NCBI GenBank assembly: GCA_019022495.1
Contig: JAFEKR010000008.1
Span: forward strand, 1,426,001-1,490,000
Length of the DNA: 64,000 nt
Reading direction: 5' to 3'
DNA from: Epichloe hybrida
Lineage: Eukaryota > Ascomycota > Sordariomycetes > Hypocreales > Clavicipitaceae
Made by a program: the position numbers and the translations under genes. The notes under the pieces are model-generated. The model was not told the origin of the DNA. It was given only the letters and a program-made list of their open reading frames with translations, and searched no databases. This document shows, piece by piece, positions 26,296-37,259 of the stretch. How positions within the stretch are numbered: position 1 is the first letter of the stretch; the number at the start of each line of letters is the position of its first letter.

Positions 26296-26399
26296 GGGTT
26301 CGAACCCATAACCTTGCCTCGCAGAGCAGTGCTCCACTGTGGTGGGCGGGCTAATACGCTACAGTGAGCCACAACCACTGCGCCACTGGGCTCATAACC
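26296..26399 (-). other. tRNA-like Pol III promoter module, TRIM unit 3
   Basis: Box B at 26296-26307, box A-like TGGCGCAGTGG at about 26375-26386. An A-run on the minus strand (26274-26290) follows box B, as in SINE tails. Confidence 0.65.
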
Positions 26400-28329
26400 T
26401 GTTGAAATCAAAAGAGTGGACCGATCTAACTGAACCTAGGATTACAAAGCCTTATATATTTTTAACAATATATTTTAACAGCTAATAGGATTCTTTTCCT
26501 TTAGCTTCTCCTATACCTTAAAGCAGATTTCTTTTATGAAATCTAGAGAAGAAGGGGAACTAATATCAACATCCATAGGGTTGATATTAGGGTTGAAATC
26601 GATAATTTTGTCAAAATCGAGGTCCGAAGTTGAAATCTGATTTCCTAGTTGAGTTATAGGCTGCGCCTATATGGGATCCGCTGGAATTAAGCCTTTAGGG
26701 GGTTCTTTGGGGCCTGTAGGTGGTTTTTCTTAACCTATAGGGATACCTATGTTGTCTATAGGGTAATCCTTTGAACCTTGATCTAGATGTTGTTGATCTA
26801 AATTATTTTCCCCCTCTAAAGGGTTATCCCCTATAGAAATCCTAGGTAAGCCTTTAGAAACAGGGCCTATAGGCTCTATAATCTTAATAAAGCATAAAGC
26901 TAGTCTTTATAACTAGCTTTTTAGAGGGGATGTACACTAGGTAGGTGTTAGAACCTAGTGTAGCTAAAAGCCTTCTAGGGATAGTCCTAGCTGCTAACTT
27001 CTGGGCTTTAGGTCGTTTTTCCAGGGGGATTAGAATCTCACAGTGAGATCCTATAGCTCTAATACTACTAATATCAGTTGTGTAAGGCTGATTTAGCTCC
27101 CTAGATAGCAGCTGTTCAGGGCTTTCATCCTTAGTGGTATTAGCAGTTATATTAACCAAGTTAACAACTGCAGGTAATATAAAACACCATAAAAATAACG
27201 GTAATTTTGCCCACTAGATAGTAGCCCTTAATTGATCTAGAATAGTACGAATTGAACGTTCTACTAATCCATTTTGCTCATGGATATAGGGACTAGAAGT
27301 CGTAAATTTAATCCCTTTAGAATTCAACCAAGCTTAGCAACTAGAATCGATTTCCTGGCCCCCATCGAAGTGAAGGTGCCTAGGATATTGACCTAGTTGA
27401 TTTTTAAGCCCTCTGAAGAAGCCTTTGATAGCCTTATAAACAGTTAGGCCTTCCTTATTAGGTAATAAGATAACCCACTTATATCTAGTCTTTCGATCAA
27501 CTAAAAATAAGCAAATTGACTGTTTATTGTACGGCGTAGGACTGATTTTAAGCGTATCCCCCTCTATTCGATCTAGAGCTCTAGGGGGGTCAGGGATAGC
27601 TAACTTCCTAGGTCTTCTAACTACCTTGGATTAATCACAAGCAATACATCTAAAATCCTTATCCTTAATTTTAGAAAAATCAGGAATTCCTTTAGTTATA
27701 AGGCTAGTTTTCTTTAGCAAAGGAAGACCTAGGTGCCCTAATCATACATGCCATAGGCTAGCTAGTTCTAACAACCATTGATATTGAAGATCCTTAGGGT
27801 CTGAATTAGGATCTAGACTAGGGCCCTCTTCACTAGTCCCCTGCTAGGCCCCTTAAGAACCACAGGCCTCTTGGAGAGGTATTAGGGACCCTTTTCCTCC
27901 ACTAGGGCCCTCTAACACCCCTAAATCTATTTCCTTAGATTTATAAGGGACCCAACCTAGGGCTATAGGCGAAGAAGAAGGGACTAATTCCTCTAAATCA
28001 TCCCGTACGATTTCTTCAATATCATCATCATTTTCGTCGATTTCGTCTAAATCAGAAGCCTAATCCGGCTTTTTAGAGGGAATTTGAACCTCTATAGGGT
28101 AACTATAACCCTTAAAAGCGGCGTAGGTAAAAGGTCGGATGTAATGAGAGTTATTACAGGGCCCTTTAGATAACTTTGGCGTAGATTGGTTTTTAACGTG
28201 AAAGAAAAAACTATGTTTTTCTATATCTAAGGTTGCAATACAAGACCTATCTTTAAGATAAAGTAGGTTTTTTATAAGGTAACCACTAGATATATAGTGT
28301 GTAAGTCCACTAACTATATTAACATTAAG

Positions 28330-28737
28330 CTAAGGAAAATATAGCGCATCTTTAAGCACTAAGGTCCTATATTTATTAGGATTCTTTTGATATAAGACCT
28401 CAAAAACAGCACTACCGTGACCCTTAGCGTAAATAGGGCCACCACCAGTTATAATAGGGTCGGATTCCCCCTTTTTATAGGGGGTATAATCCCTAAAGAC
28501 CTCCCTAGAATTAACAATATATACAGTCAAACCTGTATTATATAATAGGGCCTTTTTCATGTCTTTGCTGTAATAATTAAAACCATTTAAGGTTTTAATT
28601 TCTTGATTTTCATCATCCGATTCACTAGAGCTAGAATCAGAGCTACTATTACTAGAGCTCTTATAACTAGTCTTATGAAGGCTAGGCTTCTTGTATGGTT
28701 TAAGAGCACCGTTAGAAAGGTTGTAATTTCCTAGCAT
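28330..28737 (-). pseudogene. Copia-D protease segment with catalytic Asp changed to Asn
   Basis: A Ser/Asp-rich linker leads to KALLYNTGLTVYIVNSREVF. Copia proteases have D-[ST]-G-A-[ST]-x-H at this place. Here D is N and the following positions are also altered, each explainable by a G-to-A change. The segment sits between gag and integrase as expected. Only a 135-residue piece of the frame stays open. Confidence 0.8.
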
Positions 28738-29829
28738 AAAAGATCCCTCTCCAGAGGTCTCTTTATTATCCTTTTTATCTGATTTTTGACCTTTTTGCTT
28801 CTTTTTCTTCTTCTTATTAGAAGAAGAATTAGAATTAGAAAAGCCCTTATTTTCTTCAGAGCCTCCTTTCTTCTTCTAATCCTTAGGGGCCTTTTCTTTT
28901 TCTTTAGCACCCTTTTCAAGGTTTTTAGCCCTATAATTCAGGGCTTTAGATACTATAGATGATTTATCCCTCTGTTCTGCTAGAAGGTCTGCCATTAAGA
29001 ATTAAAGATTTAGGGTATCTAGGGGAGCCCCTATAGCCCTATTCGTACGCATACTAAATCACTGCCTCTCAGCCTACTAAGGGAAGGTTAATTTTAGGGA
29101 TTAAAGATATTGATTAACCTAATCTATCGGAGCAATTAGGACCCCTGAAATCAATAATCTAGCTAGTAGATTATTAAAGACTATATTAAAGGACTCTAGA
29201 GTCCCCTTAAACTCTTGAAAATTCAGGTTATAAAATTCTGAATATAGGGACCCCCTCTGGATTTCAACGCTATGTGAATATTGCCTTACAAGTAAATTAT
29301 AGGCTTTTTCAGGTGATTTTTGCCAAGTTATAGCGGCTTAGGGTCCTTCTGTACAACTATCCCTTAGTAACATAAGGATAATAGCTTAATCTAGATCCCC
29401 TAGCGCCCTAGAACTCTCCGGATTATCTAGAAAATTAGGCATACCTAAAGCTCTAAATTGGATAGTTAGGGCTTGTTTCCATTGTTCGAAATTTTCGGCT
29501 CCTTTAAGCCTAGCAGTCTCTGGAAAACTATAAACCCTTTTATTGAATTCCTTAATAATTAAATTATTAAAGGTTGCTTGTACAGAGCTATATTCAGCTT
29601 GATTTTCTTGAACAGGCTGCTAATCTTGCTACTAACTAGCGGGCTTATCAGATTCCACACCCTCCATACAACTATTTACAGTTATAAATAGGCTTTCTAG
29701 CTTCTCTAATAACTAGTCTATAGTTGCTTGTTGCTTAATAGCCTGCTCTTTTAGCTAGTTATTTAGAACCTCTTGCGCACTAGGGTCAGGGATTATAGGT
29801 CCCTTTCCCTTTCCTTTAGTATCCATTTT

Positions 29830-30036
29830 CCTTTTTTATAGAAGGGAAGTCTTCTGTATTTGAAATTTATTCCTTTTTATAGAAGGGAAAAAGCTTCTAT
29901 CTCGCGGATCCTTCCTTTTTTATAGAAGGGAAGTCTTCTATGGCCACAATTAATTCCTTTTTATAGAAGGGAAAAGCTTCTTTCTCGCAGGTCCTTCCTT
30001 TTTTATAGAAGGGAAGTCTTCTGTATTCGCACACAA
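29830..30036 (-). repeat. Copia-D leader tandem repeats
   Basis: Five copies of a segment around CTTTTTTATAGAAGGGAA at roughly 50-bp spacing. Alternate copies continue as GTCTTCT or AAAGCTTCT, so the higher-order unit is about 105 bp. The block fills the untranslated leader between the primer-binding site and the gag ATG at 29826. Confidence 0.85.
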
Positions 30037-30059
30037 AATGACCTAAAAGGAATCTATAG

Positions 30060-30081
30060 TGATAGAGCTAGGCTCATAACC
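30060..30081 (-). other. Copia-D primer-binding site (initiator tRNA-Met half-tRNA)
   Basis: On the minus strand the first bases after the 5' LTR are GGTTATGAGCC, complementary to the anticodon stem-loop (GGCTCATAACC) of eukaryotic initiator tRNA-Met. Copia-type elements of several hosts prime from a cleaved half of this tRNA. Confidence 0.75.
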
Positions 30082-30905
30082 TATTGAAATGTAGGGAGCT
30101 AGTTGCTAGCTAGCAACAGCTGTACAGGTGCAAGCTTTACGGTCAGGGACCAATAGGGCTGCAACGTTAAATTAATCAACGCAACGCAACAGAAGGTTAT
30201 GGCAGTTATTAACTAATAGAATTTAATTTAGATTACTTTTATAATATCTTATAGAGTAACAGAATTGATTTTAGATACGTTATACGGGTAATGCGGCTGT
30301 TGTTAGTTAAGAGGACTAGCTATCTAGCTAGTTAAAAAGATCTTCTTTCTCTCATAGACCTACTAACCATATTAGTAGATCTAGGCCGCTAACGGGGTCT
30401 TACAGGCTACTTTTAATTTTCTGCAAAATTCATTTGTATATAAAAACTAAAAAATCAACTCACCACTATACTAGCTAGCAACCCGTATGCACTAACTTTT
30501 AGTCCAAAAAATAACCTTGCATAAAAAGAAAGCCCTATCTTTAAGCTTTAATTTGCTATATGTGAAACTTTTGTATAACCTCTAGATAAAGAGAAAATCG
30601 TTATTAAAGATAGCTATAGGGTAAGTTATGTGTAGGGTAACCTGCTTACGTCACCCTAGCTTACGTTACCCTAGCTTACCTAATTACTAGTAGCGTGGTT
30701 GTAGCTACACTTATAGCCACAACGTAATTAACTAATTAGTCATCCACATAGTCGGTCGCAGCTGTTGACAGCTGCGACGCAGTCATTGACAGCTGCCCTC
30801 GCGACCGTTGACAGCTGCAGTGCAGCTGTCAGACTTGCAAAGCAAGCTAGTAATAAGAAGGTTCTTTAACTAGAAAAGGGCTAAAAATAAGTCTTATTTT
30901 TAACA
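30082..30905 (-). repeat. Copia-D 5' LTR
   Basis: 824 bp, starts TGTTAAAAATAAG on the minus strand. It contains the CAGCTG-rich cluster at about 30759-30830 and one intact CRE-like TTACGTCA (30646-30653); the second copy has become TTACGTTA. Confidence 0.9.
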
Positions 30906-31117
30906 GTTAGATTTAATAGCGGATATAGGAGGAGGTAGATATAAGGAAAGTAATGTAAGAGCTCTTCTCCTTATAGCTTTATAAATAGCGTGTTTATAGC
31001 CTTGTGAATAGCTTCATTTAATAATGCTAGATAGATTTAATATATTATACCCTCTTACTATACAAATTACTATGGGTGCCCGGTATCGGATGTCTACGCC
31101 GCTTCCCTAGCCATAAA

Positions 31118-31160
31118 GGGATGCTAGCTACGCCAGAGGGGATGCTGCATAAACGCTCCC
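31118..31160 (-). repeat. MULE-1 right terminal inverted repeat
   Basis: Perfect 43-bp inverted match to 20467-20509, followed by the target duplication TTAACTAG at 31161-31168. Confidence 0.92.
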
Positions 31161-31168
31161 TTAACTAG

Positions 31169-31360
31169 CTGAGACAAGAGTCCACCCCTAGCTAGTCATT
31201 TTCCATGGTCTCTATAACCGCATAGTACGTTTTAGCACTATATTAGCACCTTACCTATAGTAAAGGTACTTAGGTATTTAAGCCGTAGTTTACACCCTCT
31301 TATAGGGTTAGATAACTTAATAGAGGTGGTTATATTAAACCCTAGCTTTGTGGTCTAATA
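31169..31360 (+). repeat. Copia-B 5' LTR, right part
   Basis: Resumes the LTR after the MULE and ends TCTAATA, aligning with 36384-36406 plus 53133-53301, which ends TCCAACA. Mutation increases towards the inner end. Confidence 0.88.
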
Positions 31361-34300
31361 TAGTAGTAATTATATAGTGTTTATAATTATTATACTTTTC
31401 TTCCGAATTAGTACTCTTCTCTTTAAATTAACTAATTATTTAATCTTTAAATAAATTAGTATATACCTAGTAAAAGAGAGGCCTAATTTATTAATATTAT
31501 AATTAAGCAACCCTAGCACGCTAGGATTAATACTACCTTTACTAGTTTAATAATAATACTATAGGATATCTTATAATAGCTAAGGAATCTTTAAAAGGTA
31601 ATAAGCTAGCTATTAAGCTATAGGAGCCTTACTATTAGGACCTATAGTATAAGATAGTTAAGGTAAGAGCTATTAAAGATAGAATTTAGGTCTTTATTAA
31701 TCCTAATATAAATCTATAGCTAGATTACCCTTCTAAGCCTCTAATCCTTATAGGAAATAGGACTCTAGTAAAGAGAAAGGTAGTAAAAGCTATATAAAGT
31801 TAATTATCTATAATAAAGACCTTAGGAGTTTAAACACACTCTTATAACACTAGAGCTATAACTAAGAGCTTACTAAAACCTAAGGAAAGCTTACTTAAAG
31901 ATATTAAGGTAACTAAAGAGAGTTATTTTTAGTACTCTTAATAACCTAATAATACTAAAGATAGTGCCTAGTTTACTATTCTTAGTAGTTATTATTAGGT
32001 CTTTAATAGTTAATTCTAGAGCCTTATAAAGGCCTTATAAGAGTATTATATATAGTTTATAGGGACCCTTAGGCCTAAATATAAGTAGATAACCTTAAGG
32101 TATATATCTCTTTATAATAAGATTAAGGAGCTTTAAAGGAATATAATACCTTTAAGTAAGACTATTAAGTATTATACTAAAATTAATTTTAATAAGACTA
32201 TTAAGCGGAATCTTATAAGAGTAAACATTAATAAATAGCTTATAAATACTTTAATTAGTTATAAGAGGTACTTCTAAGTAGACTACCCTATTACTAAGGG
32301 TAACTCACCTATAGAAATAATTAATAATACTATTAGGGCTTAATTCCTTACTATCTTAGCTTAGGTTAACTTATTAATTTATACTATAAAGAGTAAGGGA
32401 AAGGTCCTAGATTTCTATAGTATTATAAGTAAGATTAGGTACCTAATTAAAGCCTAAGGAAGGTCTTAAGTAAAGGCTAATAACTCTTTTAGAGTAAAAC
32501 TAACTTTTAATAGTAAAATAAAAAATAAAGCTAAAAAAGAGAAAGTAAAGAAAGATAACTGTATTTATTATAAGAAGTATAAGGTAAAGAAGTTAAAAGA
32601 CTTATAAAAGGTTTATAAGGCTCTTTACCTAATAAAAGACTAGAAAATTAATAAAGAGCTATTAAAGAAAGTAAAAGAAGTAATAAATTATTAACCTAAT
32701 AATATAAAAAAGGTATATAATGCTTAGTTAAAGAATAATAGCGTAAAGGAACCTAAAGAAGATAATATTATGTTTGCTACTATAGAAGAGTTTATAAAGG
32801 CTTTCCTTGCCTAGGATAAATCGTGAGTTATACTTAATAGCGAAACCTTAATTTATATCTTTAATAATAAACGCTAGTTTATAGACCTTAATTATAGTAA
32901 GTAGCCTAGAATTTAAGCAGGTTATAGTATTATAAACGCTTATAGCGTTAGTATAGCTTAGATTATCTTAATAGATAGCTAGACCCTTACCTTATTAAAC
33001 GCCTAGTACTAGCTAATATTCTTTATAAACCTTATATCTCTTTAGCTACTTATATAAAAAGGACTAAGGTAAGATAATCTTACTAGAAGGGTAATAGACC
33101 TAGTAAGAGGTAATTAAGAGATATTTTAAACTTAGGTTATTAGTACGTAGCTATGTATAAAGGGCTTAAGCCTATTAGAAGCTTTTATTATTAAGGGAGA
33201 TTTATAAGACTTAAAGATAGCTATAATAACGCCTATAGACCTATAGCACGCTAGATTAGTATATCTAAGGGAGGATGTAATAGATTAGGTGCTTTAGAAG
33301 CTTTAAATTTAATTAAAGGAGAGAAGCATAGGTAAATATAAGGTTTGCTAAACCTCTAAAGTATAAAGGCAAATATTATAAGTCCCTTAGACAGGATTCC
33401 TACCTTTAGGACTGCTTTAGGTAGTCTCTTTTAACCTCTTTGCTTAATTATTAGAGTATAATAAAGACTAATATATTACTCTTTTTACTTATAGAGTAAT
33501 AGGACTATATTATATCTTCATAATCCTATTAAAGACTAATATCACACTCTGCTTTAATTAGTTAGAAGCTATATACGTGAGAGTGTATGGCATCTATATT
33601 GTGGTTATAATAACTAATAGTAAGACTACCTTCTAGACTAAAAAACAAGAAGAAGAGGTTATAAATAAAGGTATTATTATTAGAAAGTCTAGCCTAGCTT
33701 ACCTATATTAAAATAGGCACGCTAAATAGTCTAGGGGGGTGATAATAAGGGTTATAATAACTCTTATAATATAATTAGGTTTCCTAGAAGACCTCTAGCC
33801 TATAGCTGCTAAAGCAGCTATTTATATCTTAAATTACACACCTTAAAAGCTACTTAACTAGTAATTACCTTAATAAGTATTAAATAAGTAGTTAAGAGAT
33901 AATAAGCTTTAATAGAGTTACTTACTAGAAGAGCTAGAAGCTTTAATAACTTATTTATAAGCTTTTAGATATAAAGTATTTGTAATAACGTAAAGTAAGC
34001 TTTATAAGGTAGGTCTAAAGCTTACTTAGAGAGCTTATATTAGATACCTTGCTAGATATATTTCCTCTATATAATACCTAATTTAGGTACTAATAATAAA
34101 GAGAAGCTGCTAGTTCTTATTAAGCTATATTACCTTTAATAAGTCTATCTTCTATGCTTAAGAAAGAGGCCTATTATTAACTATAAAAGAGGTTAAAAAA
34201 CAATACCTTAAAGAGCTAGTTAAGGATAATAAGGATGAAAGCTCTAATATAAGGCTTCTATAGATAGCATACCCCTTATTACTATAATAACTACTTAATT

Positions 34301-36323
34301 AGCTTTAATAGGTAGAAACTCCTACTAGTTATAATTAATAAGATTATAAAGAAAAGGAAAAAGAAAGTTAAGAAATAAATTTACTAACTCCTCTAAATTT
34401 ACTAGGGAAATTCCTAGATTTAGTAGATTATATACTATTAAGTATTAATAATTTACTTAACTTACCTAATAGCAGTAATAATCATGAAATATTAGTAAAT
34501 CTAGAAGATTATAATAATCTTAAAGCATTTACTATAGCCTTTAAGCTAGGACCTAAGAGTAAAGAAAAGCCTTATATATTTAGGCTTCCTCCTCCCCTAG
34601 CTTATTATAATTATTTAGCTAGTTATCTAAAAGAAAAAGAATTCTATAAAGTATAAGATAAAGAATTTAATAGAATTATTAATAGAAAGGTAGCTAAGAA
34701 AGTATTTAGAACTAAAGTCCCTTTATATATAAAGCTTCTAGGCCTTACTTAGGTTTTCTTATATAAATTAGATAAGTAAGGTTACCTCCTATAATATAAA
34801 GCTTATCTCTATATTCTTAGAAATTATTAACTAAAGAGTTATCTATTAACCTAAGTAGTAACCCTAGCTACTAATACTTTTAGGCTATTTATAGCTATTA
34901 TATACTACTTTAATCTTAAAGTATACTAGTATAACTTTATTATAGTATTCCTAAATTTAGATCTTAATAAAGAGATTTACTATAAGATACCTCTAGGCTA
35001 TAAAGATAAATAAGCTTATCTAAAGCTTCTTAAAGTAGTTTATAGACTATAGAGAGCGCCTTTTCTATAGATAAAGAAGCTAATTAGCTAGCTAATTAGT
35101 AAAGGCTTTATATAAATCTTTAAAGATATTTATATATTTATTAAGGATAGGTTAATTATCTTCTTCTATATAGATAACCTTATTACTCTCTTTACTAAAG
35201 AGAAATTATATTTATGTAATAAATTTAAGGTAAGACTCTTTATAAAGTATAATATAAAGGACCTTAGAGAGCTATAATAGTTCCTAGGTATTAAAATTAT
35301 TAGAGATTATACTAATAGGAAGGTATAGCTTAATTAGAAGTCCTATTAGGATAAAGCTACTATTAAATTTAATATAAAGATTCCTTAATAAAGACCTATA
35401 GCCTTAATAACTACTATACTACTAGAATCTTTTAAAAAAGAGATTAGTGCTTAAGATCTTAAGAGGTATTAATCTTTAATTAGAACCTTACTATATCTAA
35501 TAATAGTTTTAAAACTTAATATTACTTTTATAGCCTTATAACTCTTATAATTCCTATAAAACCTAGGGCTATAGTATATAGAAGTAGCTAAAAAAGCTCT
35601 TAAGTATAAGTATATATAAGTAAACCTAGTAATTAAATATAGTAGTAATAACTCTAAATTAGAGGTATATAGTAATACCTTCTTTACTAATAATACTATA
35701 ATATAAAAGAGCTTATAAAGCTATATTATAAAGCTTTTTAAAGGACTTATACTTTTTAAGGTAAGTAAGTAAGCTACTATAATAACTTTATTAACTAAAG
35801 TAAAGCTCCTAGCGCTTTCTTACTATAATAAAGAGCTTATAGCCTTTAGATAATTATATTAAGAGGTTAGGCTATACCTAGGAGATAACACACTTAAAAT
35901 TAAATATAATAATATATAGATAATTCGCTTCCTTAAGAAAGAATTTATTAAGCTTATTATAAAGCTTTAGTATATAGATATTTATTACTACTAGCTTTAT
36001 TAAGAGGTTATAAAAGGAACCTTTAATATTACTTAGATTACTACTAAAGAGATAATTATAAATAGCCTTATAAAGCCTCTTATAGGGAATACTTTTATAA
36101 GCTTCTATAAGGTATTAAGGCTTATATAACTACCCTCTAGTATACTTAGTAAAGAACCTAAAGAATAAGTATTATATAATAACCTTAAATTAGATAAGAT
36201 TATAATAAATTAACTACTTTTTTACACTATAGAATTAATTTAAATATTATAGGATTAATTTAACTAATTTAATTAATTTAGATTTATTATAAGGAACCTT
36301 AAATAAGGTCCCCTAGGGGGGTA
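31361..36323 (+). pseudogene. Copia-B gag-pol relic
   Basis: RIP-mutated, no intact frame. Reading through stops, a CCHC-like remnant occurs near 32550-32600 and integrase-like sequence at about 33250-34000. A clear copia RT runs from about 34860 to 35340: T-F-R-L-F-I-A-I, then Y-Q-Y-N-F-I-I-V-F-L-N-L-D-L, KIPLGY, FFYIDNL (catalytic Y-V-D-D changed to Y-I-D-N) and LRELQQFLGIKIIRD with a stop in place of one residue. RNase H follows to about 36120. Order gag-PR-IN-RT-RH is that of Ty1/copia. Confidence 0.8.
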
Positions 36324-36406
36324 TGTTATACCTATAAGGGTATAATTAATCCCTACTATATAATAGTCTTGCTACTTAACTAGCTAAGATAAGAGTTTAC
36401 CCCTAG
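36324..36406 (+). repeat. Copia-B 3' LTR, left part
   Basis: Begins TGTTATACC after a G-rich purine tract. The last five bases CCTAG (36402-36406) are the target duplication of the gypsy insertion. More RIP-mutated than the matching outer bases of the 5' LTR. Confidence 0.9.
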
Positions 36407-36673
36407 TGTCAGGGGCACGGAGGCCAGGGAGTCACGGACAGGACGGTCACATAATGGAGCCCTCGGATAAGCCCCGGATTGTATAGATAACTAAGTAGCT
36501 ACTAGGTAGCCACGTGCACGTAGTAGGGTATTTAAATAAGGACTACCTATAAGAGTTATAGGAGGTTAGAGTTTAAGACCTTTATATACCTACCCCTAAG
36601 TAGTAGCTCTCTAGCTATAATTAAGAGTCTTAGCCTTTACTTTATTTATATCTCTCTTACTATAGTTATAATA
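36407..36673 (+). repeat. Gyp-A(+) 5' LTR
   Basis: 267 bp starting TGTCAGGGGCACGGAGG. The left half is nearly unmutated while the right half is TA-rich; the 3' LTR shows the reverse. Confidence 0.92.
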
Positions 36674-36972
36674 AGTTAAACTCTTAAACCCTTTTAGGAA
36701 AATAGACTATTAGCTAGATTTAAATATAAAGGAGCTATAGGATATTTACTTAGAACCAGAGCATTGCAATACAATACAATACATTTGATGTATTGTGTAT
36801 TGTATTGTATTGTATTGACAATACAATACAATACAATACATTACATAATACAATACATCCAAAATTTTATAATATAATACAATACATGTATTATTTGTAT
36901 TGTTTTGTATTTTTTTTTCTTTTTTTTTTAGTTTTAAGTAAATTCCTTAATTATAAGGTATATATAGTTAAT

Positions 36973-37015
36973 ATAATAGCTTATAATAGCTTATAATAGC
37001 TTATAATAGCTTATA
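36973..37015. repeat. 10-bp minisatellite, about four copies (TAGCTTATAA)
   Basis: Four copies of the unit that, in reverse complement, is expanded to about 57 copies at 9781-10350. Confidence 0.88.
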
Positions 37016-37259
37016 TATTATATATTATTACTTCTATTACTTATATAACTTAAAATATTATTAGTGTTAAAGTTTAATTAAAAATAAATAAGTAATAAAT
37101 TAATATAATATAAATATAAGTATTTATAAGTAAATTACTATAGAAAAAGCTAGACTTATTAATTATTTAGTATTTAAAGGTTTTTTAAAATATTAATAAA
37201 ATAAAATTCCTTTCTTTTTTATGTTTTTAATATTATACTATTTATAATTTTATACCAAT

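Larger units (their letters stand above)
25575..26480 (-). mobile_element. TRIM-1: three-unit tandem TRIM array with tRNA-like module
   Basis: Four short LTRs (25575-25655, 25849-25929, 26134-26200, 26400-26480; 81 bp except the third, 67 bp) alternate with three internal segments of 193-204 bp. A perfect target duplication GCTAA lies at 25570-25574 and 26481-26485, so the trimer counts as one insertion. On the minus strand each internal segment begins GGTTATGAGCCC (initiator tRNA-Met half-tRNA primer site) and ends in a CCAGGGGGAG purine tract. No coding capacity is present. The trimer could come from LTR-LTR recombination before or after insertion. Confidence 0.88.
24721..29826 (-). pseudogene. 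Copia-D gag-pol frame, upstream portion, broken by RIP stops and a TRIM array
   Basis: A minus-strand ATG at 29826-29824 opens MDTKGKGKGPIIPDP and runs through a gag-like region (about 29826-28740) with W-K-Q-A-L-T-I-Q-F-R-A-L and an F-x-x-L-N-F-Q-E-F-K-G-T-L core, then a Ser/Lys-rich linker. In-frame TAA/TAG sit at Gln and Trp positions. Protease follows at 28330-28737, integrase at about 27200-27700, an integrase-RT linker at 26884-27159 and RT at about 24720-25570 and 26481-26700. The TRIM array splits RT. One gag-pol frame is typical for fungal copia elements. The protein is not producible as it stands. Confidence 0.8.
22924..30905 (-). mobile_element. Copia-D: Ty1/copia element with 824-bp LTRs, minus strand
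   Basis: LTRs at 22924-23747 and 30082-30905 have equal length, and a perfect 5-bp target duplication GTTAG lies at 22919-22923 and 30906-30910. On the minus strand the 5' LTR (30905 to 30082) is followed by GGTTATGAGCC, complementary to the anticodon arm of initiator tRNA-Met, the half-tRNA primer site known from copia elements. A purine tract precedes the 3' LTR (23748-23762, minus strand). It is the least mutated element here: long open stretches of gag-pol remain. A TRIM array (25575-26480) interrupts pol. Confidence 0.92.
20467..31160 (+). mobile_element. MULE-1: Mutator-like DNA transposon (2.7 kb core) inside Copia-B 5' LTR
   Basis: Terminal inverted repeats of 43 bp match perfectly between 20467-20509 and 31118-31160, and an 8-bp target duplication TTAACTAG flanks them (20459-20466, 31161-31168). 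Removing the nested Copia-D (22924-30905) leaves about 2.7 kb. The interior encodes a degraded transposase with MULE hallmarks (see 20800-22560). TIRs longer than those of hAT and the DDE-plus-CxxH pattern support the Mutator superfamily. The interior is RIP-mutated but the TIRs are not. Confidence 0.88.

Noticed and set aside
25745..26399. Three functional tRNA genes
   Set aside because: Boxes A and B are present, but acceptor stems do not pair and the spacing is too long for a normal tRNA; they are SINE-like modules.
20467..31160. hAT assignment for the element with the TTAACTAG duplication
   Set aside because: The 8-bp duplication would allow hAT, but the 43-bp TIR and the CxWH-type transposase motifs point to the Mutator superfamily.
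36768..36865. AATAC/TGTAT repeats as telomeric or organellar sequence
   Set aside because: They are confined to the ends of the hAT-like elements and do not match fungal TTAGGG telomeres.
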